Below, piece after piece: positions 7,936 to 16,004 of a stretch of 64,000 nucleotides of DNA. This stretch comes from VRUE01 sp963729995. GTDB lineage: Bacteria; Actinomycetota; Thermoleophilia; Solirubrobacterales; 70-9. The stretch spans positions 1,550,001 to 1,614,000 of the forward strand of contig CAVSPF010000003.1 of assembly GCA_963729995.1 (NCBI GenBank), written 5' to 3'. The translations under genes were made by a program, and so were the position numbers. Below the pieces are notes generated by a model. The model worked only from the letters and a program-made list of their open reading frames with translations. It did not search any database and had not been told where the DNA came from. Within the stretch, counting starts at the first letter, position 1; each line of letters opens with the position of its first letter.

Positions 7936-9606
7936 CTAGACGGAGCGCCTGGCTGGCGGCCCGGCGCCCCTCGCCTGCGGCGCTGACTCCGGCTGCCCCC
8001 CGGCAAATGGAATCGACGCCATCACCCGTGTCCCGGAGCCGGACTTCGATTCGATCTGCAAATCGCCGCCGACCAGCTCAATTCGCTCCCGCATTCCTGG
8101 CAGCCCGAACCCACGTCGCTTCGCGGCGGGGTTGAAACCACGGCCATCGTCGAAGACGAGAACCTTGAGATTCCCCTCGTGTTCGGCGATATGAAGCGTG
8201 GCGCTGGTCGCATCGGCATGCTTCACGACGTTGTTCAACGCCTCCTGCACGAACCGGTAGACGGCCGTCTCCAGCTCCGGATCGAGGCGCCCGACACCGA
8301 TCGAGAGATCCGCCGTCAGCTCGATGCCGGCGTTGTTCGAGACCCGCTCGGCAAGATCCTCCAGCGCCGCGATGAGGCCTATCTGGTCGAGCGTGGCCGG
8401 ACGCAGCTCGGTGATCAGCGCTCGCAGCTCCTCGATGTCGTGGTTGAGGTCATCGACGACCTCGCCCACCGCCTTCTCGAGCTCCGGGCCGGCACCCCGC
8501 TTCAGCGCTGACGACAGCAGGATGCGGCGTGAGCCAAGTCCCTGAAGCGTCGAGTCGTGCAGGTCGCGAGCCCAGCGCGCTCGCTCTCGCTCCGCCGCCA
8601 CCAGGCTGTGGCGGAGCCGCTCCTCGCTGACCGATTGCACGGTGGCGACAGCGGTCGCGGCACTCGCCGACGCGGCGATCAGCAACCGCTCGTCTTCGGT
8701 GTAGAACTCCGGGCCTTCCTCGAGCCGGTCGAGCGCAAGGATCGTTCCCAGCAGCTTGCCGTGAAAGCTGAGCGGCGCCAGCAGCGCCGCGCGCGCCTCG
8801 ATGCCCAGGCCCTGCACCGCCCTGAGCGCCCCGGCGGGCGTGGCGGACCCGAGCTCCACAGCCTGGCCGATCGGGCCCGCGCCGCACTCGCCGGCGGCGG
8901 CCACGACCTCGCAGCTGTTCCCGTCGCGCAGCAGGACCAGCAGCGAGCGTGCCCCGACCAGCGCCCGCACCCGCTTCGCGATCGTTTCCAGGACCCGCGA
9001 CGGGTCCGTTTCACCGCCGACCGCCCTCGCGATCTCAGTCGTCGCCTCGAGCGCGTGGACGGTGCGCTCCAGCACCACCCTCTCTTCCTCCGATCGGCTG
9101 TAGAGACGGACGTTGAAGATCGTGACGGCCGCCCATTCGGCCAAGATCGTCACCGCCTCCTCGTCGGCATCGTCGAACTCACCGCCCACTTTCTCAGTGA
9201 GGTAGAGGTTCCCGTAGGGCTGCCCGCGCACGACGATCGGGACTCCGAGGAAGCTGTGCATCGAAGGGTGACCCGGAGGGAAGCCGAAGGAGCGGGGATG
9301 CTGACCGATCTCGCGGAGCCGCAGCGGCACTGGGTTGCGAATGAGCTCGCCCAGCACGCCCTGCCCACGCGGTAAGTCACCGATTGTCGCCCTCGTCTCC
9401 TCATCGATGCCGACGTAGATGAGCCGCCCCAGCTCATGATGATCCTCGTCGAGGATCCCGAGCGCGGCGTAGCGAGCCCCGGTCAGCTCGCGCGCGACTG
9501 CGACGACTTCGCGCAGCACGGCCTCCAGGTCAAGTTGCGCGACGAGGCCCCTGCCGACATCGATCAGCCGGCGCAGACGATGTTCGTCCAACACATCACG
9601 AGCCAC
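7936..9606 (-). CDS. DevS-like sensor histidine kinase, two GAF domains
   Basis: 556 residues, GTG start, no membrane segment, so a cytoplasmic sensor. Domain order: GAF 1 (about 14-168), GAF 2 (about 195-325), a HisKA_3 dimerisation helix with phospho-acceptor H350 in ARDLHDSTLQG, and a HATPase domain with N box (VQEALNNVVKHA), G1 (DDGRGF) and G2 (GFGLPGMRER). This is the architecture of DevS/DosT-type kinases, where GAF domains bind haem or other small molecules; haem binding here cannot be judged. The convergent NarL-type regulator at 7254-7931 is the probable partner. A perfect inverted repeat lies 50 bp upstream of its start. Confidence 0.92.
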   Translation of the reverse strand: MARDVLDEHRLRRLIDVGRGLVAQLDLEAVLREVVAVARELTGARYAALGILDEDHHELGRLIYVGIDEETRATIGDLPRGQGVLGELIRNPVPLRLREIGQHPRSFGFPPGHPSMHSFLGVPIVVRGQPYGNLYLTEKVGGEFDDADEEAVTILAEWAAVTIFNVRLYSRSEEERVVLERTVHALEATTEIARAVGGETDPSRVLETIAKRVRALVGARSLLVLLRDGNSCEVVAAAGECGAGPIGQAVELGSATPAGALRAVQGLGIEARAALLAPLSFHGKLLGTILALDRLEEGPEFYTEDERLLIAASASAATAVATVQSVSEERLRHSLVAAERERARWARDLHDSTLQGLGSRRILLSSALKRGAGPELEKAVGEVVDDLNHDIEELRALITELRPATLDQIGLIAALEDLAERVSNNAGIELTADLSIGVGRLDPELETAVYRFVQEALNNVVKHADATSATLHIAEHEGNLKVLVFDDGRGFNPAAKRRGFGLPGMRERIELVGGDLQIESKSGSGTRVMASIPFAGGQPESAPQARGAGPPARRSV

Positions 9607-9655
9607 GATTCAACGGTACCGGAAGGTCGCTACCGTGCCAGTCATGACATCCGGT

Positions 9656-9704
9656 GCCGAGTTCGCGTTTTGTCTCGATATCCGAGACAAAACGCGAACT
9701 CGGC
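9656..9704. repeat. perfect 22-bp inverted repeat in a divergent promoter region
   Basis: Arms 9656-9677 and 9683-9704 are exact reverse complements, separated by 5 bases (ATATC). The arm begins GCCGAGTTCGCGTTTTG. It lies between the minus-strand kinase start (9606) and the plus-strand enzyme start (9715). It is not at a gene end, so a terminator role is unlikely; a large operator, an attenuator hairpin in the plus-strand leader, or a palindromic mobile element are the options. Confidence 0.85.
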
Positions 9705-9714
9705 CCTCGGGGGC

Positions 9715-10836
9715 GTGGTGAAGCCGATCGCGGTCTATGGCGCGACCGGCTTCACCGGCAGGCTGATCGCCCGCGAGCTGCGGCGCCGCAGGGCGGACTT
9801 CGTGATCGCCGGGCGCAGCCGCGGCAAGCTCGATGCCCTGTCGGAGGAGCTCGGCGGCGTGCCGGTGGCGACCGCCCCGTTGGACGACGGGGCCGCGCTG
9901 CGCGAGCTGCTCGGGCCCTGCGCCACGGTGATCGCCTGCGCCGGCCCCTTCACCCTGCACGGCGAGCCCATCCTCGCCGCCGCCACCGAGACCGGCACCC
10001 ACTACGTGGATACGACCGGCGAGCAGCCCTTCATGAAGATGGTCTTCGACCGCTACGGCGAGCGGGCGGCCCAGCGGGGCGCCGCGCTCGTCTCGGGGAT
10101 GGGCTTCGACTATGCGCCCGGCGACCTGATCGCCGCACTCACCGCCGACGGGATGGGCCCGCTGGACGAGATCGTGATCGCCTACTGCGTACGGGGCTTT
10201 GCACCGACGCAGGGCACCGCGCTGTCGGCACTCGAGATCATGCGCGGCGGCGACGTGGTCTGGCGGGACGGCGAGTGGCGCCCGGCGCCGCACAGCGCCG
10301 ACGGTGGCAGTTGGCGCTTCCCGGAGCCGATTGGCGAGCAGCGGATGCTGCGCTACCCGGCCGGCGAGCAGGTCACGGTGCCCAGGCATGTGCAGACTGC
10401 ACGGGTCCGCACCCTGCTCAGCGGCATGGTGATCCCGCCCCGGCTGATGCCGCTGGCGGCACCGGCTACGCCGCTGGCAGGGCTGGCGATGCGCACGCCG
10501 CTGCGAGGCGTTGCCGCTGCGCTGGTGCGCCGCCTGCCGGAGGGCCCCGACGAACGCCGACGAAAGGCGGCGCGCTTCGTCATCAGTTGCGAGGCAAGGG
10601 CCGGCTCCCTCGCACGTCGTGGCACGGTCCGCGGCACCGACATATACGGCCTCACCGCGGCGACCACCGCCCACGCCGCGCTGCTTTGCGCCGATCCGTC
10701 CTACGATCGCTCCGGCGCCCTGGCTCCCGCCCAGGCGTTTGACCCGGCCTCCTTTCTTGCTTCGCTTGCCGACTTCGGCGTATCAGCCGAGGTCGACCCG
10801 CTCTCCGGGCCAGCCGCCAAGGCCAGCTCGAGCTGA
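9715..10836 (+). CDS. saccharopine dehydrogenase-like NADP-binding protein (possible enoyl reductase)
   Basis: About 373 residues. The N-terminus KPIAVYGATGFTGRLIAREL is a Rossmann fold with GATGFTG, followed by FVIAGRSRGKLDALSEEL and CAGPFTLHGEPI, all typical of the saccharopine-dehydrogenase-like family that includes trans-acting enoyl reductases of lipid synthesis in mycobacteria. The substrate is not deducible. Two adjacent GTG codons (9715, 9718) are possible starts; the frame upstream runs through the palindrome at 9656 and is unlikely to be translated. The gene stands alone and converges toward DegV. Confidence 0.82.
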   Translation: MVKPIAVYGATGFTGRLIARELRRRRADFVIAGRSRGKLDALSEELGGVPVATAPLDDGAALRELLGPCATVIACAGPFTLHGEPILAAATETGTHYVDTTGEQPFMKMVFDRYGERAAQRGAALVSGMGFDYAPGDLIAALTADGMGPLDEIVIAYCVRGFAPTQGTALSALEIMRGGDVVWRDGEWRPAPHSADGGSWRFPEPIGEQRMLRYPAGEQVTVPRHVQTARVRTLLSGMVIPPRLMPLAAPATPLAGLAMRTPLRGVAAALVRRLPEGPDERRRKAARFVISCEARAGSLARRGTVRGTDIYGLTAATTAHAALLCADPSYDRSGALAPAQAFDPASFLASLADFGVSAEVDPLSGPAAKASSS

Positions 10837-10912
10837 GCGGCCTGCAGGGACTGCTCCCGGTAAAGCGAAGGGCTGGCTCCGGGGGGAGGCTGATCTCCGG
10901 GCGTCCGCGGCG

Positions 10913-11806
10913 CTACTGGAGGTACTTGGCGGGCATCGCGCCGAGGCCCAGCATGCCCGGGCCCCCGTGGGAGCCGCCCACCGGACCGACCTCGGACACG
11001 AACACGGGAGGGCAGCCCATGATCTCCTGCATGGCCTCGACCAGCTGCGCGGCTTCGTCGGGGGCCTGGATGTGTTGCACCAGCCATGCCTCGCAACCGT
11101 CGTCCTTGCGCTGCTGCGCGTAGTGGATCAGCCGCTCCAGTGCTCGCGCTCGCGTGCGGACGCGCTCGACCGGGGTGATCTGCTCCTCCAGCGTGAGGAT
11201 CGGTTTGACCTTGAGCGCCGACCCAAGCCACGCCGAGGCGGCGCCGATTCGCCCGCCGCGGCGCAGGTACTCGAGCGTGTCGAGGGCGAACCACATCTTC
11301 ATCTCCTTGCGTGCATCCCGGGCGCGCTGCGCGACCGTCTCGGCGTCACCGCCTCCAGCCGCCGCGCTTGCGGCGCCAAGCACGACCAGGGCGAGGCCGC
11401 CGCTGATGCTGGCCGAGTCGACCACCGTGACGCGGCCGGGGCCCCAGCGCTCCGCGACCTGCTCTGCCGCCTGCTGCGCAACCTCGAAAGTGCCGGAGAG
11501 CTCGCTGGAGAGGTGGATCGAGACGATGTTCCGTCCTGCCTCCAGCAGCGGCTCATAGACCTCGAGGAAATCTCCGATCGACGGCTGCGAGGTGGTCGGC
11601 AGCTGCTGGGCCCCGCGCAGCCGATCGTAGAAGGCGTCGAGGTCCAGCATGTCGGCCTCTCGCTCGGAGCGCTCGCCCCAGCTGACGTAGAGGCTGACCA
11701 TGCCGAGCCCGCGCTCGCGGACCAGCTCGCTCGGCAGGGAGGCGGTGGTGTCGGTCACCACCGCTACGAGGGGGGCATTCACGGTTGTATGGAAACTGGT
11801 CGCCAC
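10913..11806 (-). CDS. DegV-family fatty-acid-binding protein
   Basis: 297 residues. Starts with VAVVTDTTASLPSEL, then LPTTSQPSIGDFLEVYE, then HLSSELSGTFEVAQQA, and later a stretch reading FALDTLEYLRRGGRIGAA, which together are the DegV hallmark. Family members bind a fatty acid and, in Firmicutes, act as FakB partners of fatty-acid kinase FakA; no FakA homologue is in this window. It lies downstream of cysH on the same strand with a 209-bp gap, so linkage is uncertain. Confidence 0.92.
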   Translation of the reverse strand: MATSFHTTVNAPLVAVVTDTTASLPSELVRERGLGMVSLYVSWGERSEREADMLDLDAFYDRLRGAQQLPTTSQPSIGDFLEVYEPLLEAGRNIVSIHLSSELSGTFEVAQQAAEQVAERWGPGRVTVVDSASISGGLALVVLGAASAAAGGGDAETVAQRARDARKEMKMWFALDTLEYLRRGGRIGAASAWLGSALKVKPILTLEEQITPVERVRTRARALERLIHYAQQRKDDGCEAWLVQHIQAPDEAAQLVEAMQEIMGCPPVFVSEVGPVGGSHGGPGMLGLGAMPAKYLQ

Positions 11807-12015
11807 ATCTCGGCTTTGGCTCTCCTATTCGGTGGGGTGCCGGCGCGCATACTGCCAGACTCGTCGATCTCGACACCGATTGGTGCTCAGTGCTCAATCA
11901 CGGGCCGAAAGGGCCGTCGACCCCGCAACGCGCACGTCAAGCCAAAACGCAGAAAGCACTGGGCGGTCCGGTCTGGGTAGGCGGGGGCGATCGCCGCAGC
12001 CCGGCGGCTGTCGTA

Positions 12016-12702
12016 TCAGTTGATCCCGCACTCGGTCTTATCGGTCCCAGCCCATCGACCGTCTCGCGTCGATCCTCCAGGGGCTACCGGCTGGGTGCAG
12101 TGGACGCAGCCAATCGAGGGGTAGTTCCGATCGTGAAGCGGGTTGTAGGGAAGGTCGTGCTCGTAGATGTAGGTCCATACCTCTTTCTCGGTCCAGTCGA
12201 CCAGAGGGGCGAGCTTCCACAGGCCAAAGCGCTTGTCCCACGCAAGCTTGGGGGTCTTGGCGCGGACTGGTGAGTTCTCCCTGCGAATTCCAGCGGTCCA
12301 GCAGCCGGCGGAAGAGAGCGCGCGGCGCATCGGCTCGACCTTGCGCAGGCCGCAGCAGGCATCCGAATCACGAGTCCACAGCTCCTCTCCGTATTGCGCG
12401 GCCTGCTCCTCCAGGGTCAGGTTGTGGAAGCGGTCGAACTCGATTCCGAGCTGCTCGGCGAGGCGATCGCGCGTTTCATAGGTCTCGGGGAAGAGCAGGT
12501 CCGTGTCGAGGTAGAAGAAGCGCGCCTCGGGGTTGATCCTGCTCGCCATGTGTGCGATCACCGAGCTGGTTTTCTGAAACGAGCAGGCGATGTAGTGCTC
12601 AGCCCCGAAGGTGTCGAACATCCACTCCAGCGCCTCGGTTGCGCTGCGGCTCTCGAGCTCGGCTGGGACCGCCTCGTAGTCGATATCGGGCATCGCGGAC
12701 AT
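12016..12702 (-). CDS. cysH: assimilatory phosphoadenylyl/adenylyl-sulfate reductase
   Basis: 228 residues. Reduces activated sulfate (APS or PAPS) to sulfite in cysteine biosynthesis. The nucleotide-binding part has the SFQKTSSV loop and YLDTDLLFPETY; the C-terminus carries the catalytic cysteine C225 in KTECGIN. C116-C117 and C199/C202 (CC and CVHC) are the four ligands of a [4Fe-4S] cluster, which in this family correlates with use of APS and thioredoxin, as in actinobacteria. Start ATG at 12702; another in-frame ATG is at 12693. No other sulfate genes are adjacent. The leader (12703-12840) has an imperfect GGCGG/CCGCC hairpin of unclear meaning. Confidence 0.93.
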   Translation of the reverse strand: MSAMPDIDYEAVPAELESRSATEALEWMFDTFGAEHYIACSFQKTSSVIAHMASRINPEARFFYLDTDLLFPETYETRDRLAEQLGIEFDRFHNLTLEEQAAQYGEELWTRDSDACCGLRKVEPMRRALSSAGCWTAGIRRENSPVRAKTPKLAWDKRFGLWKLAPLVDWTEKEVWTYIYEHDLPYNPLHDRNYPSIGCVHCTQPVAPGGSTRDGRWAGTDKTECGIN

Positions 12703-12814
12703 GAGGGGCAGAGAGTTTGGCAGGCGGCAGCTTCCATCGCGACCGAGGGCAGGGAGACTTTCCGCCGCCAGACCTTGATAGGGCGTGGCAGGAGAATGCG
12801 AGCCCCTCGGTTCC

Positions 12815-12833
12815 GGGTATACCAGGGTATACT
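12815..12833. promoter_or_regulatory. direct repeat of GTATAC before vapBC (likely autoregulatory operator)
   Basis: GGGTATAC occurs twice, with the palindromic hexamers GTATAC at 12817-12822 and 12827-12832, exactly 10 bp apart (one helical turn) and 8 bases before the antitoxin ATG. Ribbon-helix-helix antitoxins bind such tandem half-sites, so this is the probable VapB operator and it overlaps the only plausible promoter. Confidence 0.6.
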
Positions 12834-12840
12834 CATACGG

Positions 12841-13068
12841 ATGGCGAAGGTGATGGTCTCCATGCCCGATGAGCTCCTGGCCGAGGTCGACGCCGAGGCC
12901 GCCCGCGAGGGAACCAGCCGCAGCGCCGTGCTGCGCGGCTTTGCTGACGCCGCGCTGCGCCGACGGCGCGCCGACCGGGCGGCGGCGATGAAGACGCTGC
13001 TGCGCGGCGCCGGCCGGCACGGCGGCGATGCCGCCCAGCAGGTGAAGGCCACAAGGCCCGCCCCTTGA
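12841..13068 (+). CDS. VapB-like ribbon-helix-helix antitoxin
   Basis: 75 residues. The N-terminus KVMVSMPDELLAEVDAEAAR followed by GTSRSAVLRGFADAAL is a standard ribbon-helix-helix DNA-binding fold (strand, helix A, helix B), with a C-terminal tail that should wrap the toxin. The frame is open further upstream, but ATG 12841 immediately follows the operator-like repeat and starts the fold. It overlaps the PIN toxin by 4 bases (TTGA). Confidence 0.85.
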   Translation: MAKVMVSMPDELLAEVDAEAAREGTSRSAVLRGFADAALRRRRADRAAAMKTLLRGAGRHGGDAAQQVKATRPAP

Positions 13069-13460
13069 GCACGCTGCTCCTCGACGCCAGCGTCATCCTC
13101 GCGGCCTTTGATCGCGACGACCCCCATCACGAGCCCGCGTGCGCCCTGCTCGCCGCTCCGCAGGTTGCCCTTTCGACGCTCGACCTGGCGCGCTACGAAG
13201 TCGTCAACGTGGCGATCCGCGCTTGGCGCGATCCCGGTTCTGTCGCGCCGCTGCTCGAGGCGATCGAGCGGATCGCGGGCGACGGCGGCGTGCTCGCCTC
13301 GACGAGCGGCCTGCTCACGCGCTCCGCCGAGCTCGCCGAGCAGCACACGATCTCCGTCTATGACGCCGCCTACGTCGCGGCCGCCGCGGCCGGGCAGCGT
13401 GCGCTCATCAGCTGCGATACACGAGACCTCGTCTCGAAGGGACTTGCCAGCGCACCGTAG
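13065..13460 (+). CDS. VapC-like PIN-domain RNase toxin
   Basis: 131 residues, TTG start overlapping the antitoxin stop, which implies translational coupling. PIN-domain acidic residues are all present: D7 (LLLDASV), E45 (ARYEVVN), D100 (VYDAAYVA) and D118 (SCDTRDL), which together bind the metal ions for RNA cleavage. VapC enzymes typically cut initiator tRNA or 23S rRNA; the target here is unknown. With the upstream ribbon-helix-helix protein it forms a complete type II toxin-antitoxin module beside the tRNA-Ser hot spot. Confidence 0.9.
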   Translation: MSTLLLDASVILAAFDRDDPHHEPACALLAAPQVALSTLDLARYEVVNVAIRAWRDPGSVAPLLEAIERIAGDGGVLASTSGLLTRSAELAEQHTISVYDAAYVAAAAAGQRALISCDTRDLVSKGLASAP

Positions 13461-13521
13461 GTGAAGCGGTGCGGCGGGACAGGTCAACGCCGCCTCAGGC
13501 GACACCATCGACAAAGAGCGA

Positions 13522-13578
13522 CGGAGGGGGTGGGATTCGAACCCACGAGCCCCCTTACGAGGGCCAACAGTTTTCGAG
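13522..13578 (-). repeat. partial tRNA-Ser 3' half: left boundary of a 1.2-kb insert (att-like)
   Basis: 57 bases match positions 14732-14788 of intact tRNA-Ser(CGA), from the discriminator through the T arm and variable arm to the anticodon loop, and then similarity stops. The variable-arm stem differs by a compensatory pair: CCCC/GGGG-type here versus CGCC/GGCG-type in the intact gene. A 3' half-tRNA duplicate in the same orientation is what tyrosine-recombinase integration at a tRNA gene leaves. Confidence 0.8.
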
Positions 13579-13674
13579 CGGAGACCCCAGCTCGGCGGGT
13601 CGCGCGTTCCCAAGCCGATCTCCGCCGACTTCAGCGCTGCGAGCGATCGACTTCGCGATCGGAAGCTTCGGCTG

Positions 13675-14070
13675 TCAGACGTCGCCCGGGTGAAGCTGCG
13701 ACTCCGCCCACTCAATCGCGAGTTCCGCCCACCTCATTGCCTTATCCGAGGCTACAGCCGCGGGATCGCCCATGCCGTAGCGAAGCGCAGCGGCATACGG
13801 TGTGAGTCGATCAGCCTCGCGAAGATCGTCTGGGAGCTGGAAGCCCTGGTCCTCGCAGAGTTCGATCAACAGCGCGATGTCATGAGTGAAGGGGAAATCT
13901 TCGCCTCGTCCGGCAAGCACCGCCTTCAGCGCCTTCTCGACCGCCTGCTGGGCGTTGAAGCCGCTTTTCGAGGCCGATACGCTCTCTGCTTCATTCAACG
14001 CCTTTGCTGCGGCGAGGTCTTCGCGAGCAAGGTCGAGGAGCTGCCCTGCAACGTCCCCTTGGTCGGCCAT
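13675..14070 (-). CDS. HEPN-domain protein (toxin partner of MNT)
   Basis: 131 residues, all helical. After ATG 14070 comes GQLLDLAREDLAAAKALNEA, then GFNAQQAVEKALKAVLAGRG and FPFTHDIALLIELCE, matching minimal HEPN proteins in which a polar/His segment (here R..FPFTHD) forms the RNase site; spacing between Arg and His is longer than the strict RX4-6H form. HEPN proteins paired with MNT nucleotidyltransferases are type VII-like toxin-antitoxin modules in which the MNT protein AMPylates and silences HEPN. The start overlaps the MNT stop by one base (TGATG). The pair lies inside the tRNA-Ser-bounded insert. Confidence 0.85.
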   Translation of the reverse strand: MADQGDVAGQLLDLAREDLAAAKALNEAESVSASKSGFNAQQAVEKALKAVLAGRGEDFPFTHDIALLIELCEDQGFQLPDDLREADRLTPYAAALRYGMGDPAAVASDKAMRWAELAIEWAESQLHPGDV

Positions 14071-14396
14071 CAGCCGGCCAGGACCCGGCCCTGCGAGAGA
14101 GCGGCGTGGACGAGGCTGCCGCGCACATTCGCCCAATCTTCGGCGTAACGACTGCCGACAACGATGATGTCGGCCGGCAGCCGCAGGCCACGGAGCGCTC
14201 GGCGCAGCCGGACCGACTCCCCGGCCTCATCGTCGACATGGGGCTCGATGACGAGGAAATCGACGTCGCTGTGCGGATCGGCGTTGCCGCGAGCGTGGGA
14301 GCCGAAGAGGATCACCCGCGCTCCAGGCGCAGCCGAGGCGAGGCGGCGACCGGCCTCCGCGATCAGGGGTTTATCGATGACCTGCATACCGAGCAT
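14070..14396 (-). CDS. MNT-type minimal nucleotidyltransferase (antitoxin)
   Basis: 108 residues. The pol-beta-like catalytic motif is intact: G32-S33 in FGSHARGNAD and D44/D46 in HSDVDFLV, with a third acidic residue likely in the PADIIVV strand. In HEPN/MNT modules this enzyme adds AMP to a tyrosine of the HEPN toxin. Gene order MNT then HEPN with a one-base overlap suggests coupled translation. It is the only other gene in the 1.2-kb insert, which has no integrase. Confidence 0.88.
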   Translation of the reverse strand: MLGMQVIDKPLIAEAGRRLASAAPGARVILFGSHARGNADPHSDVDFLVIEPHVDDEAGESVRLRRALRGLRLPADIIVVGSRYAEDWANVRGSLVHAALSQGRVLAG

Positions 14397-14731
14397 CGTA
14401 GCTGCCGCCTGCGGCGCTCGATCAACCGCTCACGCGCTCGAAGACAGCATCATCGCTGGGGCGTCGCCGGTAGACCGGACCCTCAGGGTGCGGGCGAAGC
14501 CCTGAAGCAGCCAGGGGGCTTCCACCGAGCAGACGCCGAAGCTGTCTGGCGCGCTCAACCGAATGAAACTGGACGACAACCGCGTCCTCGTCACCGTGCC
14601 ATCGATAAACCCGGTTTGGCCACCCGGCCCGGGCGGTCTTGAGCGGTGTTGACCGGCAACGCGGACAGACTCCTTAAGAGCGCGACACCACCCGCGATCC
14701 GGCTCAGGACCGCGGAATCCGCACCACAAAG
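14397..14731. other. non-coding part of the tRNA-Ser insert
   Basis: 335 bases between the MNT start and the tRNA 3' end. No credible gene was found on either strand: the open frames lack family motifs and one runs into the tRNA. The MNT promoter must lie here. Confidence 0.5.
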
Positions 14732-14820
14732 CGGAGGGGGTGGGATTCGAACCCACGAGCCGCCTTACGACGGCCAACAGTTTTCGAGACTGCCCCGTTC
14801 AACCGCTCCGGCACCCCTCC
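14732..14820 (-). tRNA. tRNA-Ser (anticodon CGA)
   Basis: Acceptor stem GGAGGGG/CCCCTCC, class II variable arm, anticodon loop CTCGAAA (CGA) between GCAGT and ACTGT, T arm GGGTTCGAATCCC, discriminator G. Its 3' half (14732-14788) is duplicated at 13522-13578, so this gene is the integration site of the neighbouring insert. Confidence 0.95.
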
Positions 14821-14881
14821 AGGGCTTTAGAAAGCCAAATCCTAGACAAGCGAAATCTCGGGGGGACGTCAGGGGGAATGA

Positions 14882-14903
14882 AACCGAGACGAAAATCTCG
14901 GCG
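14882..14903 (-). terminator. candidate rho-independent terminator of the NTase operon
   Basis: On the minus strand CCGAGA and TCTCGG form a 6-bp stem around TTTTCG, followed by TTTCATT. It is about 100 bases past the stop of the nucleotidyltransferase gene ending at 15004. Confidence 0.5.
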
Positions 14904-15003
14904 ACGATCGCCCTGAACCCGAGCCAGGACGAATCTTAGTTACTTCGCGGGCGGCGGCGGTGCGCTCAGCTGGCCAACGCAAGCGGCGTGGCCCTGGGCT
15001 CTC

Positions 15004-15996
15004 TCAGAAGATTGCGTAGTCGCGGACGACCTGAGGCAAGGCTCGGGTCTCATAGAGCAGGGCAAGCAGTCCGTCTTGCAGCTCGTGTCCAATTCGCTGC
15101 ACGTCGGCAAACACCGAAGAGTCAGCGCAGTTGTCGCGAACCACACCGCCTAACTCGTCCCGAAACTGCTCGTCGTTCATGCGCCCGACGAACTCGTCAT
15201 AGGCGGCAAAGGCGCGTGCGCCAGGTTCGACGGCGTTGTGCACCAAGAAACACTGTGCAATCCGGTCCGTCGGGCGCATGTCCAGCTGTTCCTCGAGGTA
15301 GCCGCGAATGCCGCCCAGGTCGAAGCGGAAGCATTCCAAGACCGGAAGTAGTCCGCCGGCGAAGAGGATCTTGCGCGAGGTACGCAACTTGGCGTTTCGA
15401 AGCCCCCACTTCTTCGGGCCCTCGTGCTCTTTGCCGGCGAAGTCAACGCAGATGGTTCGCCAGTAGCGCACGACATCGTTGAGCAGGAAACGGGGCGGTC
15501 TGTAGGCCTTCACCGACTCGTCCAGGTAGCGGTCGAGGACTGCCTCACGGACCGCTCGGTAGGCGCCGGCACCGGTCACGGGCACCGACTCAAGCAGGAA
15601 CAGCATCCTCCGCGTCAGGTTGCTGTTGTCATCCTGGTCGAGCCCGATGTCGTGCACGAGCCTGCCGCTGAAGACGGGAACCCCGAATATGCCCTGGGTG
15701 CCGGGAGAGCTGTCGAGCACATCGGTGACCAACTCCACGGAGGGCTCGACATCCTCTCGCTCAGCTCCGTGGACAAGGAGCATGAAGTCATCGTCGCTGC
15801 CTGCAGTGACCTCGGCTCTACCCCAAGAGCCCATCAAAACGACCGAGACATCTGAGCCGTGCGCGAGGCCCTTCAGGCGCGCCGATCGCTCAGCAAGTCC
15901 CGCAGTGGTCCGCTCGCGCGCCTCGAAGAGATGAGGAAAATCGCGGTCGGCCTTCTCGGCAAGAGCTTCGAGCGGGCTTACGTCACCGGACTTCAC
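15004..15996 (-). CDS. uncharacterised nucleotidyltransferase-domain protein
   Basis: 330 residues. A pol-beta nucleotidyltransferase core sits near residues 50-75: VVLMGSWGRAEVTAGSDDD followed by FMLL, giving G56-S57 and the D68-D70 metal ligands, as in GlnD/DUF294-type enzymes. The rest has no recognised domain; it is mostly helical with WRTICVDFAGKEH and GLRNAKLRTSRKILFAGG segments that recall the helical region following the catalytic domain in DUF294 proteins. It lies 8 bases downstream of a TIM-barrel gene on the same strand and they likely act together. Location beside tRNA-Ser and several toxin-antitoxin modules suggests an accessory or defence role, which is inference only. Confidence 0.7.
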   Translation of the reverse strand: MKSGDVSPLEALAEKADRDFPHLFEARERTTAGLAERSARLKGLAHGSDVSVVLMGSWGRAEVTAGSDDDFMLLVHGAEREDVEPSVELVTDVLDSSPGTQGIFGVPVFSGRLVHDIGLDQDDNSNLTRRMLFLLESVPVTGAGAYRAVREAVLDRYLDESVKAYRPPRFLLNDVVRYWRTICVDFAGKEHEGPKKWGLRNAKLRTSRKILFAGGLLPVLECFRFDLGGIRGYLEEQLDMRPTDRIAQCFLVHNAVEPGARAFAAYDEFVGRMNDEQFRDELGGVVRDNCADSSVFADVQRIGHELQDGLLALLYETRALPQVVRDYAIF

Positions 15997-16004
15997 GACC
16001 TAGG

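Noticed and set aside
9656..9704. Perfect palindrome as a transcription terminator
   Set aside because: It lies between two divergent starts, not after any gene, and has no T-tract.
11807..12015. Structured RNA between DegV and cysH (GGCC-GAAAG-GGCC hairpin)
   Set aside because: A single 4-bp stem is not enough to support an RNA class.
12703..12840. Possible SAM-type riboswitch upstream of cysH
   Set aside because: CTATCAAG and a GGCGG/CCGCC hairpin are suggestive, but the GAGGGA...GGCCC core and the second and third stems of SAM-I are not present.
14430..14777. Open frame overlapping tRNA-Ser
   Set aside because: Runs through the tRNA gene and has no family motif or ribosome site.
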